Part shown: positions 23,719 through 32,672 of the stretch, piece after piece
Layout of the letters: each line of letters starts with the position of its first letter
Numbering within the stretch: position 1 is the stretch's first letter
NCBI RefSeq assembly: GCF_014656475.1
Contig: NZ_BNCM01000011.1
Location: 1-64,000, forward strand
From: Sinomonas cellulolyticus
GTDB taxonomy: Bacteria > Actinomycetota > Actinomycetes > Actinomycetales > Micrococcaceae
DNA: 64,000 nt
Direction of reading: 5' to 3'
Translations under genes and position numbers: made by a program
Notes under the pieces: generated by a model
The model's database searches: none
Seen by the model: only the letters and a program-made list of their open reading frames with translations
Told to the model about the DNA's origin: nothing

Positions 23719-25176
23719 TCAGAAGGGGTATTCGGGGATCTCGGGCCTCATGGTGAGCCACTGGATCTCGGTGAACGCGTCGATGTTCGAGGTCGCACCG
23801 CCGAACCGCGAGCCGGTCCCGGAGGCGCCGACGCCTCCGAAGGGGGCGTTGGCCTCGTCGGAGACGGTCTGCTCGTTGATGTGCACCTTGCCGGAGTGGA
23901 CGCGGTCCGCGATCTTCATGGCAGTGCCCACGTCTCCCAGGATGCCCACCGACAGCCCGTACTCGTTGGCGTTCACGAGGTCGACCACCTCGTCGACGCT
24001 CGAGAACTTCGTCACGGGGGCCACAGGCCCGAAGATCTCCTCGGCGAACGCGGGGTTCTCGAGGTCGAGGTCGGCCAGGACGGTCGGCCGGTAGAAGAGC
24101 CCCTCGAACGTGCCTCCGGCGGCCAGCCTGCCGCCCTGCGCCACGGACGACTCGACGATCCCGTGGATGCGGTCCCGCTGGTGCTGGTCGATGACAGGGC
24201 CGAGGGCCACCTGGGCCGCGGCCGGATCACCCACCGGGAGGTGCTCGGCCTTCTCGGACAGGGCGTCGATGTACTCGTCGTAGACGGACTCGTGCACGAA
24301 GTGCCGGCCGGTGGTCATGCAGATCTGCCCCTGGTGCATGAACGAGCCGAACGCCCCGGCGGAGGCGGCCTTCGGCAGGTCCGCCCCGGGCAGGACGATG
24401 AGCGCGTTGTTGCCGCCGAGCTCAAGGTGGGCGCGCTTGAGCAGCCGTGCGGCGGTCTCGCCGACCCTGCGGCCGGCGGCGGTGGAGCCCGTGAAGGAGA
24501 CGATCCTGACGTCGGGCGCCTCCACCACGGCCGCGCCGGTCTCGGCCCCGCCGGGCAGGAGTGAAAGCACCCCGGGCGGGAGCCCGGCCTCCTCGAAGAC
24601 GCGCATGAGGGTGACGCCGCCGCATACGGCCGTGCGGGGATCGGGCTTGAGCAGCACGGCGTTGCCGAGGGCAAGGGCGGGCGCCACGGAGCGGATCGAG
24701 AGGATGAGCGGGAAGTTGAACGGCGCGATGACGCTCACGACGCCGGCCGGGCGCCTCCGCGCGAACGACCACCGGTCCTCGTCCGAGGTCAGCACCTCGC
24801 CATGCGGGTGCGAGGGCAGCGCGGCGGCCTCGTAGCACTCGTTCGCAGCGATATGGGTCTCGAGCTGCGCCTTGGGCGGGATGCTCCCCGCCTCGCGGAC
24901 GATCCACTCCTGGATCTCCTCGGCGCACTCCTCCCACAGCTGCCCAGCACGGCGCAGAACGGCCGCGCGCTCCTCGGGCTTCCTCGCCGCCCATTCGGGC
25001 TGGGCCTTCGCGGCCAGCTGGGCAGCCCGGTACACGTCGTCGCGCGAGGCCGCCCCGACCGAGGCGAGCGTGGCCCCGGTGGCGGGCTCGACGGCGTCGT
25101 ACGTGCCGCCTGCCGCCTCGGTCCAGCCGCCGATGTTGACCTTGCCGCCCCACAGCGCGGCGTCGAGAAGTGACAT
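23719..25176 (-). CDS. Aldehyde dehydrogenase, benzaldehyde/vanillin type
   Basis: The 485-residue enzyme has the NAD-binding APFNFPLILSIRSVAPALAL, the catalytic Glu in LELGGNNALIV and Cys in GQICMTTGR. It lacks the Ala/Gly tail seen in creC. The start chosen is ATG 25176, preceded by GGAGGAC; an upstream ATG at 25191 is within this ribosome site. The sequence pattern (GEVLTSDEDRWSFARRRPAG) is that of benzaldehyde/vanillin dehydrogenases. It lies last in the pca operon, which suits making benzoate-type acids that enter the beta-ketoadipate route. Confidence 0.8.
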   Translation of the reverse strand: MSLLDAALWGGKVNIGGWTEAAGGTYDAVEPATGATLASVGAASRDDVYRAAQLAAKAQPEWAARKPEERAAVLRRAGQLWEECAEEIQEWIVREAGSIPPKAQLETHIAANECYEAAALPSHPHGEVLTSDEDRWSFARRRPAGVVSVIAPFNFPLILSIRSVAPALALGNAVLLKPDPRTAVCGGVTLMRVFEEAGLPPGVLSLLPGGAETGAAVVEAPDVRIVSFTGSTAAGRRVGETAARLLKRAHLELGGNNALIVLPGADLPKAASAGAFGSFMHQGQICMTTGRHFVHESVYDEYIDALSEKAEHLPVGDPAAAQVALGPVIDQHQRDRIHGIVESSVAQGGRLAAGGTFEGLFYRPTVLADLDLENPAFAEEIFGPVAPVTKFSSVDEVVDLVNANEYGLSVGILGDVGTAMKIADRVHSGKVHINEQTVSDEANAPFGGVGASGTGSRFGGATSNIDAFTEIQWLTMRPEIPEYPF

Positions 25177-25221
25177 TCCAGCGTCCTCCATCTCAGGTGT
25201 CCCGGTTCGGGTTGAACACTT

Positions 25222-26100
25222 CTATGCTGCCCCCACCGCCCGGGCTGCCTCCGCGATCGCGGCTGCCGCGGCCCGCAGCTCGGGGACGAGCCGGCCCACC
25301 TCGGAGTCCCGCTCGGCGGCCGAGCGCTGACCGTCCAGACGGGCCGAGAGGGCCATGTTGATGGCAGCCACGGTACGGCCGTCGGAGCCGAGCACCGGCA
25401 CCGCCACCGACTGCAGGCCCACCTCGAGCTCCTGGTCCACGACCGCGTATCCCTGCGCGCGGACCCGGGCAAGCTCGTCCTCGATGGCCAGCCGCGTGAC
25501 GAGGGTGCGCGGTGTGAGCTGATCGAGCCGGGCGTTCGCGAAGTACGCATCCAGCTCGGCAGCTGGCAGGGCCGAGAGCAGGACCCTGCCCATCGACGTC
25601 GCGTGCGCCGGGAACCGGGTGCCCGGAGAGATGCCGACGGAGATGATCCGCCGTGTGTGGATGCGCGCGAGGTACACGATGTCCGTGCCGTCGAGGACCG
25701 CGAGCGAGGTCGACTCGGCGTGCCGGTGTGAGAGTTCCTCGAGGAACGGCTCGGCCAGCTCCGGGAGGCGCTGCCCGGACAGGTAGGCGTAGCCGAGCTG
25801 GAGGACGAGCGGCGTGAGGGTGAAGAACCTCCCGTCCGTGCGCATGTACCCCAGCTCCACGAGCGTGTGGAGGAAGCGCCGCGCCGTCGCGCGCGTGAGC
25901 GCCGTGCGGGAGGCGACCTCGGAGAGGGTCATCTCCTGGTGCTCGGCATCGAACGCGCGCACGACCGCGAGGCCCCGCGCGAGCGACTGGACGAACTGGT
26001 CACTCGCGGTCGGGACCGGCGGCTGGACATAGTCCACACTGCCGGCGCCCGGCTCCCTGCTCGGCTCGCCCGCTTCCGCGGCGCCCACCCGCTGTTCCAC
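25222..26100 (-). CDS. pcaR: IclR-family regulator, PcaR-like
   Basis: The 292-residue protein has an N-terminal winged HTH (FDAEHQEMTLSEVASRTALT, then RATARRFLHTLVELGYM) and a C-terminal IclR effector domain (SVGISPGTRFPAHATSMGRV, LDQLTPRTLV, GYAVVDQELEVGLQSVAVPV). PcaR/PcaU proteins respond to beta-ketoadipate or protocatechuate. It sits 11 bases after pcaJ in the same operon, so it would be induced along with its targets. A GTTCG-N5-CGAAC site lies upstream of the operon. Confidence 0.82.
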   Translation of the reverse strand: MEQRVGAAEAGEPSREPGAGSVDYVQPPVPTASDQFVQSLARGLAVVRAFDAEHQEMTLSEVASRTALTRATARRFLHTLVELGYMRTDGRFFTLTPLVLQLGYAYLSGQRLPELAEPFLEELSHRHAESTSLAVLDGTDIVYLARIHTRRIISVGISPGTRFPAHATSMGRVLLSALPAAELDAYFANARLDQLTPRTLVTRLAIEDELARVRAQGYAVVDQELEVGLQSVAVPVLGSDGRTVAAINMALSARLDGQRSAAERDSEVGRLVPELRAAAAAIAEAARAVGAA

Positions 26101-26111
26101 GGTCGCCTCGC

Positions 26112-26789
26112 TCAGGCCGCGGGGAGCAGCGGGACGCCGACGGCGCTCTGGAGATCCTCGAAGGTCATCCCGAACGTCTCCCGGACACGGACGCCCTCGG
26201 GCGTAATGAGGAAGACTGCCTTCTCGGTGTACACCCGGGTCACGCAGCCGACGCCCGTGACGGGGTAGGTCAGCTCAGGCACGAGCTTGGACGTGCCGTC
26301 CTTCGTGGCGAGGTTCATCATGACGTAGACGTCCTTGGCACCCGTCGCGAGGTCCATCGCCCCGCCCACGGCCGGGATGGCATCCGGGGCCCCGGTGTGC
26401 CAGTTGGCCAGATCACCGGTGGCGGAGACCTGGAAGGCGCCGAGCACGCACACGTCGAGGTGGCCCCCGCGCATGATCGCGAAGGAGTCCGCGTGGTGGA
26501 AGTAGCTCGCACCCGGCAGCTCCGTGACCGGGATCTTGCCTGCGTTGATGAGGTCCTGGTCGATCTGGTCCCCGGTGGCCACCGGCCCCATGCCGAGCAT
26601 CCCGTTCTCCGTGTGGAGCGTGATGTCCTGCTCTTCAGTGAGGTAGTTCGAGACGTTGGTGGGCTGCCCGATGCCCAGGTTCACGAACGAGCCGGGTTCG
26701 ATGTCCTTCGCGACCATCTTGGCCATCTCGTCCCTCGTCAGGGGGGAGGCGCTGGTCTGCGGGACGATCATGGTCGTCTGCTCGGTCAT
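26112..26789 (-). CDS. pcaJ: 3-oxoadipate CoA-transferase subunit B
   Basis: The 225-residue beta subunit has the family motifs VNLGIGQPTNVSNYL and, around residue 60, TLHTENGMLGMGP, whose Glu forms the CoA thioester intermediate. The C-terminal strand AVFLITPEGVRVRETFGM is normal. With PcaI it moves CoA from succinyl-CoA to 3-oxoadipate. It follows pcaI by four bases. Confidence 0.9.
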   Translation of the reverse strand: MTEQTTMIVPQTSASPLTRDEMAKMVAKDIEPGSFVNLGIGQPTNVSNYLTEEQDITLHTENGMLGMGPVATGDQIDQDLINAGKIPVTELPGASYFHHADSFAIMRGGHLDVCVLGAFQVSATGDLANWHTGAPDAIPAVGGAMDLATGAKDVYVMMNLATKDGTSKLVPELTYPVTGVGCVTRVYTEKAVFLITPEGVRVRETFGMTFEDLQSAVGVPLLPAA

Positions 26790-26793
26790 CGGT

Positions 26794-27462
26794 TCAGCCC
26801 ACCTTCACGATCGTGTTGACGTAGATTCCCGGGGTCACGACATTCTCCGGGTCGAGGCCGCCTGTCGGGACCACCTCGGAGACCTGGACCACCGTGTTCG
26901 TGGCGGCGGCGGCCATGATGGGGCCGAAGTTGCGGGCCGTCTTGCGATAGACGAGGTTTCCCTTGCGGTCTGCCCTGAGTGCCTTGATCAGGGCGACGTC
27001 CGCGTGGATCGGCGTCTCGAAGACTTGCCACTTCCCGTCGAGGAAGCGGGTCTCCTTGCCCTCCGCGAGCATAGTGCCGTAGCCCGTCGGGGTGAAGAAG
27101 CCCCCGATCCCGGCACCGGCCGCGCGGATCCGCTCGGCGAGGTTACCCTGCGGGACGAGCTCGAGCTCGATCTGCCCGGCGCGGTACTTCTCATCGAAGT
27201 GCCACGAGTCGGACTGGCGCGGGAACGAACAGATCATCTTCTTGACCCGGCCCTCCTTGATCAGGAGGGCGAGCCCTTCATCGGCCTGGCCGGCATTGTT
27301 GTTGACGACGGTGAGCTCCTTCGCGCCGCCCTCCAGGAGCGCGTCGATGAGCTCGAACGGCTGCCCGGCGTTGCCGAACCCGCCGATCATCACGGTCGAG
27401 CCGTCCTTGATGCCAGCCACGGCCTCAGCGGCCGTGTCCTTGAATTCGAGTGTGCGTGCCAC
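26794..27462 (-). CDS. pcaI: 3-oxoadipate CoA-transferase subunit A
   Basis: The 222-residue alpha subunit shows VMIGGFGNAGQPFELIDAL and VVNNNAGQADEGLALLI, as expected for type I CoA-transferases. FFTPTGYGTMLAEGKETR fits the substrate loop of the 3-oxoadipate and 3-oxoacid groups. The position between pcaF and pcaJ favours 3-oxoadipate over acetoacetate. An 18-base gap separates it from pcaF. Confidence 0.9.
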   Translation of the reverse strand: MARTLEFKDTAAEAVAGIKDGSTVMIGGFGNAGQPFELIDALLEGGAKELTVVNNNAGQADEGLALLIKEGRVKKMICSFPRQSDSWHFDEKYRAGQIELELVPQGNLAERIRAAGAGIGGFFTPTGYGTMLAEGKETRFLDGKWQVFETPIHADVALIKALRADRKGNLVYRKTARNFGPIMAAAATNTVVQVSEVVPTGGLDPENVVTPGIYVNTIVKVG

Positions 27463-27480
27463 AGATGCCTTCCCTCGGCC

Positions 27481-28713
27481 TTACTTCGCGTTGACGTTCT
27501 CGAGGACCACGGCCAAGCCCTGGCCCACACCGATGCAGATCGCGGCAACGCCCCACCGCTCCCCGCTGCGCTGCAGGGACCGAGCCAGTGTGCCCAGGAT
27601 GCGGCCGCCGGAGGCACCGAGCGGGTGGCCCATGGCGATCGCACCGCCGTGCTGGTTGACGATCTCCGGGTCGATCTTCCAGGCGTCCACGCACGCGAGC
27701 GACTGCGCGGCGAAGGCCTCGTTGAGCTCGACGGCGCCGACCTGCTCCCACGTGATCCCCGCCTTGGCGAGGGCGCGGTTCGCGGCCTCGACGGGCGCGA
27801 ACCCGAAGTACTGGGGCTCGTTCGCGGCGGCGCCGCGTCCGGCCACGCGGGCGATGGGCGCGAGGCCGGTGGTCTCAGCGGCGGCCTCGGAACCCAGCAG
27901 CACTGCGGAGGCGCCGTCGGAGAGCGGGGACGCGTTGCCCGCTGTCACCGTGCCGCCCGCCGTCGTGCCGGAGTGATCGCCGTTGTCCTTGCGGAACACG
28001 GTCTTGAGCCCTGCGAGCTTCTCGGCTGAGGAGCCGGGGCGGATACCCTCGTCGCGTGCAAGCTCGGTGCCGGGGACGGGGACCACGAGGTCGTCGTAGA
28101 AGCCCGCGTTCCACGCGACGTCGGCGAGGTTATGGGAACGTGCGGCGAACTCGTCCTGCCGGTCGCGCCCGATCGAGAACCGCTCACGCAGCTGCTCGGT
28201 GGCCTCGCCGAGGGACACTGTCCACTCGGCCGGCATGTTCTTGTTCACGAGCCGCCAGCCGAGGGTGGTCGAGGCGAGGGCCAGGTCGCCTGCCGGGTAG
28301 GGCCTCTCGGTCTTGGGCAGGACCCAGGGCGCGCGGGACATGGACTCCACGCCGCCCACGAGCATCACCTCGGCGTCACCCACCTCGATCTGCCGGGAGG
28401 CGATGATCGCGGCGTCGAGGGAGGAGCCGCAGAGGCGGTTGACCGTGGTGCCCGGGACTGAGACGGGCAGGCCCGCAAGCAGCGTGGCCATGCGGGCCAC
28501 GTTGCGGTTCTCCTCACCGGCGCCGTTGGCGTTGCCGAAGATCACCTCGTCGACCGCGCCCCCCTCCAGGGCGTCCTGGGTCAGTCCCGGTGCGCGGTCC
28601 ACGATGGTGCGGACCATGTGTGCCGCGAGGTCATCGGGGCGGACTCCGGCGAGTCCGCTGCCGAACTTGCCGAACGGGGTCCGGATGGCGTCATAGACGA
28701 ATGCTTCAGTCAC
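27481..28713 (-). CDS. pcaF: 3-oxoadipyl-CoA thiolase
   Basis: The 410-residue thiolase has the nucleophile Cys in VNRLCGSSLDAA near residue 90, the His in HGGAIAMGHPLGASGGRI and the second Cys in AAICIGVGQGLAVV. It splits 3-oxoadipyl-CoA to succinyl-CoA and acetyl-CoA, the last step of the pathway. The start is GTG 28713, inside the pcaD stop (GTGA overlap). The final GQG pattern matches PcaF more than acetoacetyl-CoA thiolases. Confidence 0.9.
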   Translation of the reverse strand: MTEAFVYDAIRTPFGKFGSGLAGVRPDDLAAHMVRTIVDRAPGLTQDALEGGAVDEVIFGNANGAGEENRNVARMATLLAGLPVSVPGTTVNRLCGSSLDAAIIASRQIEVGDAEVMLVGGVESMSRAPWVLPKTERPYPAGDLALASTTLGWRLVNKNMPAEWTVSLGEATEQLRERFSIGRDRQDEFAARSHNLADVAWNAGFYDDLVVPVPGTELARDEGIRPGSSAEKLAGLKTVFRKDNGDHSGTTAGGTVTAGNASPLSDGASAVLLGSEAAAETTGLAPIARVAGRGAAANEPQYFGFAPVEAANRALAKAGITWEQVGAVELNEAFAAQSLACVDAWKIDPEIVNQHGGAIAMGHPLGASGGRILGTLARSLQRSGERWGVAAICIGVGQGLAVVLENVNAK

Positions 28714-29576
28714 TTCTGCTGTTCCTCATCGATAGCTGACAGGGTGCTCTGTGCGACCTTGGAGGCCGTGTTCGCTGCCGAGAAGTGCGCGCGCAGGAGG
28801 TCGGCGACCGCGGCGGGGTTCTCGGTGGGTGCGATGTGGGCGACGGCCGGGAGCCGGACGGCCGCACCGTTCTGCGCGTGCTGGGCCATCCATTCCGCGT
28901 CCGAGAACGGACTCACGGTGTCGAACTCGCCTGCGATGGCCAGGAACGGCAGCGCGATCTCGCCGAACCTGCCGCGCACGTCATACCCGGCGAGGGCACG
29001 GCAGACGGCGGCGTACCCGAACCGGTCCGCGTCGCGGAGCGTGTGCAGGAGGCGGGTCGCCTCCTGGGGGTGCTCGGCGAGGAATCCCGGGGCGAACCAG
29101 ACCTCTGCCGAGGGCTCGACGCGGATCGCGGTGCCCTGGGCGGCCACCGCGTCGGCGCGCTCGTTCCAAGCCCGGGGCTCGCCGAACTTGGGCGACGAGC
29201 ACAGCATCGCGAGGCTGAGCAGGCGGTCTGGATGGGCGAGCGCGAGCTCCGCCCCCACAGCACCGCCTGCAGAGTCGCCCGCGTAGTGGAACCGGACGCC
29301 TGGCTCGATCGAGTCGACGAGCGCGATCACGGCGTCTGCGAGCTCAGCCATCGTGAACGCGCCCGGGGCGGCGGCGTCCTCGGGATCTATTCCCGGCGAG
29401 ATCCCGTGGCCGGGGAGGTCCCACCCGAGGAGGTCGTAGTGATCGCCCAGGAGGCGGGCGGCGTCGTCCCACATGACGGTCGAGGTGCCGAGGGACGGTC
29501 CGAGCACCACGAGTTCCTTCTCCCCGAGATGCATGCGGGGGCTGAGGCGCACTGCCTTGATCTTCGGCATGCTCAC
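28710..29576 (-). CDS. pcaD: 3-oxoadipate enol-lactonase (alpha/beta hydrolase)
   Basis: The 288-residue alpha/beta hydrolase has the oxyanion region VVLGPSLGTSTVMWD, the nucleophile Ser in YAGDSAGGAVGAEL and the catalytic His in AVAHIAPTENP. PcaD opens beta-ketoadipate enol-lactone to 3-oxoadipate. The start chosen is GTG 29576, seven bases after AAAGGA; ATG 29570 is an alternative. It opens the operon pcaDFIJR-aldehyde dehydrogenase. In many actinobacteria PcaD is fused to PcaC (PcaL); here there is no C-terminal decarboxylase domain, so pcaC must be elsewhere. Confidence 0.85.
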   Translation of the reverse strand: MSMPKIKAVRLSPRMHLGEKELVVLGPSLGTSTVMWDDAARLLGDHYDLLGWDLPGHGISPGIDPEDAAAPGAFTMAELADAVIALVDSIEPGVRFHYAGDSAGGAVGAELALAHPDRLLSLAMLCSSPKFGEPRAWNERADAVAAQGTAIRVEPSAEVWFAPGFLAEHPQEATRLLHTLRDADRFGYAAVCRALAGYDVRGRFGEIALPFLAIAGEFDTVSPFSDAEWMAQHAQNGAAVRLPAVAHIAPTENPAAVADLLRAHFSAANTASKVAQSTLSAIDEEQQK

Positions 29577-29756
29577 GTGCTGATCCTTTCCTCGATGGTC
29601 ATCGGTCGCAGGCGGCCAGGATGCGGTCCACGATCCCCGCGGCGTCGCCCCTGGTAGTCGTTCGGCCGAGGCGTCCGAGGATATGACCGTCCGTCGCTTC
29701 CCTCTCCAGATCCTCGCCTTCACCCAGAATGCCACGTGTTCGCATCATGCACAAGT

Positions 29757-29771
29757 GTTCGTAGAGCGAAC
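29757..29771. promoter_or_regulatory. PcaR/IclR operator candidate
   Basis: GTTCGTAGAGCGAAC is a perfect 5+5+5 inverted repeat 181 bases upstream of pcaD and 93 bases upstream of the divergent SRPBCC gene. A further GTTCG half-site lies 19 bases to its left at 29738. IclR regulators commonly bind such sites. Confidence 0.55.
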
Positions 29772-29863
29772 AGAGAAATCGCTCTGGGACCTATGGCCCT
29801 CCCGCCGCTCCGGGCAATCGGCGGACGATTGCAGGACAGGGCACGCACCATCGGGAGGCCGCC

Positions 29864-30349
29864 ATGTCCGATCACGAATACCGGCACACCTACACCGAAT
29901 CCATCCACGCGCCCGTCCACGCGGTGTTCGAGCACTGCCGGGATCCGCGCAACATGTTCGCCGGCCACCCGAAGATCCAGGTGGAGGACGCGACGCTGGC
30001 CCCGGAGGGCATCGGCACCGTGGCCCACGTCCTGAACCGGGCCACTCCGGGCCTCACGGAGCACGTGACACACGAGTTCACGGAGTTCGTCCCCGACGAG
30101 CGCATTGTGATCACCTCGCACCTCAGGGTCCTGAACCGTGACCTCAAGCAGCATGTGGGCTGGACCTGGAGCTTCGCCCCCGAGGGCGACGGGACGCGGC
30201 TCACGCTGGACTTCGAGAACACCGACATCACGTGGTTCGAGGACGTCATGTACGCCTGGGGCGGCGGGGCGCAGTGGGACAAGACGGTCAACGGCTGGCT
30301 GCACCACATCAAGGCCGCCGTCGAGAAGGAGTCCGCCTCGGCGCAGTAG
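29864..30349 (+). CDS. SRPBCC (START-like) domain protein
   Basis: The 161-residue protein fits the polyketide-cyclase/START-like fold (TYTESIHAPVHAVFEHCRDP at the start, HVGWTWSFAPEGDGTRLTLD in the middle, a long C-terminal helix). Such proteins bind hydrophobic ligands and act as cyclases, aromatases or hydroxylase partners. It is divergent from the pca operon and may share its control region. The ligand is unknown. Confidence 0.75.
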   Translation: MSDHEYRHTYTESIHAPVHAVFEHCRDPRNMFAGHPKIQVEDATLAPEGIGTVAHVLNRATPGLTEHVTHEFTEFVPDERIVITSHLRVLNRDLKQHVGWTWSFAPEGDGTRLTLDFENTDITWFEDVMYAWGGGAQWDKTVNGWLHHIKAAVEKESASAQ

Positions 30350-30380
30350 CCGGCGCGCGCACTGCGGGTAGAGTCGCGGC

Positions 30381-31292
30381 GTGAGCCAGACTGTCCGCGT
30401 TCCCTACGGCCCGCATCCCGACCAGTGGGCTGACCTCTACCTGCCCGAGCCCACCGCCGGCGCGCAGGACCAGCCGTGGCGAGGCGTCGTCGTCGTGCTC
30501 CACGGTGGCTACTGGCGCGACAAGTACACGGCCGAGCTCGGAGTTCCCGTGGCCGAGGACCTCGCCTCGCACGGGTTCGCGGCGTGGAACCTCGAGTACC
30601 GGCGCGCCGGATCGGACCTGCCGGACGGCTCGCGGAGCCCGGGCGACGGCGGCTGGCCGGCCACGTTCCTCGACGTCGCCGCCGGGATCGACCGCCTCGC
30701 GGACGTTCCCGGGCTCGGCGTTCTCGCGCACGACGACGCCGAGCGGCTCGCGCGGCTCGTCTCGGCTGGGCGAGTGGTCGCCCTGGGCCACTCCGCTGGC
30801 GGCCATCTGGCCGTCTGGGCTGCGGGGCGGCCAACCCTCCCTTCCGGCACCCCCGGCGGCCCGGGCACGCCGGGCACATCGGGCACATCGGGCTCTGCCC
30901 GGGACGGACAGGCGCCCCGGGTGCCGCTGCGCGGCGTCGTGAGCCAGGCCGGGGTCCTGGGCCTCGCCGCGGCCGAGCGGCTGGGCCTGAGCAGCAACGC
31001 CGCGCGGAACCTCATGGGAGGCGCCTCCACGGACTCGCCGGAGCTCGCGCGCGCCTTCGAGCTCGCGGATCCGATGCGGGCCCTGCCGATCGGCGTTCCC
31101 GTGCACGCGGTCCACTCGCGTACGGATGAGGCCGTCCCGTTCGCCCTCTCCGAGGACTACGTTGCGGCGGCCCACGCGGCCGGGGATGCGGCCGTGCTGC
31201 ACGAGACCAGCGGCGACCACTTCGCTGTCATCGACCCGGAGCACGCGGCGTACGCCCTGTGCCGGAACCTGGTCGGGAAGCTGCTGGACTGA
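30381..31292 (+). CDS. Alpha/beta hydrolase, arylformamidase/esterase-like
   Basis: The 303-residue protein has the oxyanion motif [12 protein letters not shown] near residue 35, the nucleophile elbow [13 protein letters not shown], an Asp region near [13 protein letters not shown] and the His in [11 protein letters not shown]. The HGG-Y-W start is typical of kynurenine-formamidase-like and carboxylesterase-type hydrolases. A Pro/Gly/Thr-rich insertion after the elbow (about residues 150-175) is unusual. GTG 30381 follows GGGTAGAG. The substrate is unknown. Confidence 0.75.
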   Translation: MSQTVRVPYGPHPDQWADLYLPEPTAGAQDQPWRGVVVVLHGGYWRDKYTAELGVPVAEDLASHGFAAWNLEYRRAGSDLPDGSRSPGDGGWPATFLDVAAGIDRLADVPGLGVLAHDDAERLARLVSAGRVVALGHSAGGHLAVWAAGRPTLPSGTPGGPGTPGTSGTSGSARDGQAPRVPLRGVVSQAGVLGLAAAERLGLSSNAARNLMGGASTDSPELARAFELADPMRALPIGVPVHAVHSRTDEAVPFALSEDYVAAAHAAGDAAVLHETSGDHFAVIDPEHAAYALCRNLVGKLLD

Positions 31293-31339
31293 GGGCGTGG
31301 GACCCCGGGGGCCGCAGCCAGCGCTGGCATCATGGGCGG

Positions 31340-31672
31340 GTGAACATCGTCAGGTCCGTGGTCTTGTTCGCGCTTTCGGCCGCGGCGGAGATCGGCGGAG
31401 CGTGGCTCGTGTGGCAGTCCGTCCGCGAGGGACGGCCGTGGTGGTGGGCCGGGCTCGGTGTGGCTGCGCTCGGCGTGTACGGATTCGTGGCGACGTTCCA
31501 GCCGGACGCGCACTTTGGACGCGTCCTCGCGGCGTACGGCGGCGTGTTCGTCGCAGGGTCACTGCTCTGGGGCGTGCTCGTGGACGGCTTCCGGCCAGAC
31601 CGGTGGGATGTGGCCGGCGCCGCGCTGTGCCTCGCCGGCGTCGCCGTGATCATGTTCGCCCCGCGGGGCTGA
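31340..31672 (+). CDS. YnfA-family small membrane protein
   Basis: The 110-residue protein matches the YnfA family in length and pattern. Four helices are visible: [58 protein letters not shown] and [19 protein letters not shown]. The EIGG and GFRPDRWD segments are conserved in the family. YnfA proteins are thought to be small multidrug-type exporters. The start is GTG 31340. Confidence 0.9.
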   Translation: MNIVRSVVLFALSAAAEIGGAWLVWQSVREGRPWWWAGLGVAALGVYGFVATFQPDAHFGRVLAAYGGVFVAGSLLWGVLVDGFRPDRWDVAGAALCLAGVAVIMFAPRG

Positions 31673-31731
31673 GGCATCGCGGGAACTCCCTCCGTTGTGG
31701 GCTGCTCGAGGACGTGTGTACCGTCGAAGGC

Positions 31732-32661
31732 ATGAGCGGCCATTCCCACGACCACAGCGGCGCGCACGACCACGCCGCGGGAGCCGACCGGCCTCGCATC
31801 CTCGCCGCCTTCGGCGTCACGGTCCTCATCCTGGTCGCCGAGCTCGTCGGCGCGATCCTCTCCGGATCCCTCGCACTCCTGGCCGACGCCGGCCACATGT
31901 TCACCGACGCCTCGGGCCTGCTGATCGCCCTCATTGCCGCGACCCTCGCACTGCGCCCGCCCACCCCCGAGCGGACGTGGGGGTACAAGCGCGCCGAGGT
32001 GCTCGCGGCCGCCCTCCAGGCAGGGCTCCTGCTCGTGGTCGGGGCGTTCATCCTGTACGAGGCGATCCGGCGGCTCATCGAGCCGGAGGGGATCGCCTCG
32101 GAGTCCATGCTGTGGTTCGGCATCATCGGGCTCGTGGGCAACGCCATCTCCCTCCTCGTGCTCGCCGGGGGCCGCAAGAGCAGCCTCAACCTACGGGCGG
32201 CATTCCTCGAGGTGCTCAACGACGCGCTGGGATCCGCCGCCGTCATCATCGCCGCGGTCATCATCAGCCTCACCGGCTGGACCCGTGCGGACTCGCTGGT
32301 CTCACTCCTCATCGGAGCCCTCATCATCCCCCGCACGCTCCGCCTGCTGAAGGAGACCACGGACGTGCTCCTCGCCGCGACGCCGAAGGGGCTGGACCTG
32401 CGCGCAGTCCGCCAGCACATCCTCGCCATGGACCACGTCATCGACATCCACGACCTCCACGCGACGCTGATCGGCACAGGTACCCCCGTGATCACCGGCC
32501 ACGTGACGCTCGAGGACGAGTGCATGAAGGACGGCCACGCCGTCGAGATCCTCGGCGAGCTGCAGGAGTGCGTGGCCGAGCACTTCGGCATCCCGGTGGA
32601 GCACTCCACGTTCCAGCTCGAGCCGGCCTCGCACCGGGACCGGGAGCGCCTCACGCACTGA
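31732..32661 (+). CDS. Cation diffusion facilitator (Zn/Cd/Co efflux)
   Basis: The 309-residue CDF/CzcD-type exporter starts with a His-rich metal-binding tail (SGHSHDHSGAHDHAAG) and has six membrane helices. Helix 2 carries HMFTDA and helix 5 carries EVLNDALGS, giving the HxxxD and DxxxD transport sites. The C-terminal cytoplasmic domain has HDLHATLIG and HSTFQLEP. It exports divalent metal against protons. A SGLLIALIAA sequence follows the first site, as in CzcD. Start ATG 31732 has weak ribosome complementarity. Confidence 0.9.
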   Translation: MSGHSHDHSGAHDHAAGADRPRILAAFGVTVLILVAELVGAILSGSLALLADAGHMFTDASGLLIALIAATLALRPPTPERTWGYKRAEVLAAALQAGLLLVVGAFILYEAIRRLIEPEGIASESMLWFGIIGLVGNAISLLVLAGGRKSSLNLRAAFLEVLNDALGSAAVIIAAVIISLTGWTRADSLVSLLIGALIIPRTLRLLKETTDVLLAATPKGLDLRAVRQHILAMDHVIDIHDLHATLIGTGTPVITGHVTLEDECMKDGHAVEILGELQECVAEHFGIPVEHSTFQLEPASHRDRERLTH

Positions 32662-32672
32662 CGGCGACCGCC

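Noticed and set aside
26112..27462. Acetoacetate (ScoAB) rather than 3-oxoadipate CoA-transferase
   Set aside because: Sequence alone does not separate them well, but pcaD, pcaF and pcaR adjoin, and the acetoacetyl-CoA synthetase nearby is only a fragment.
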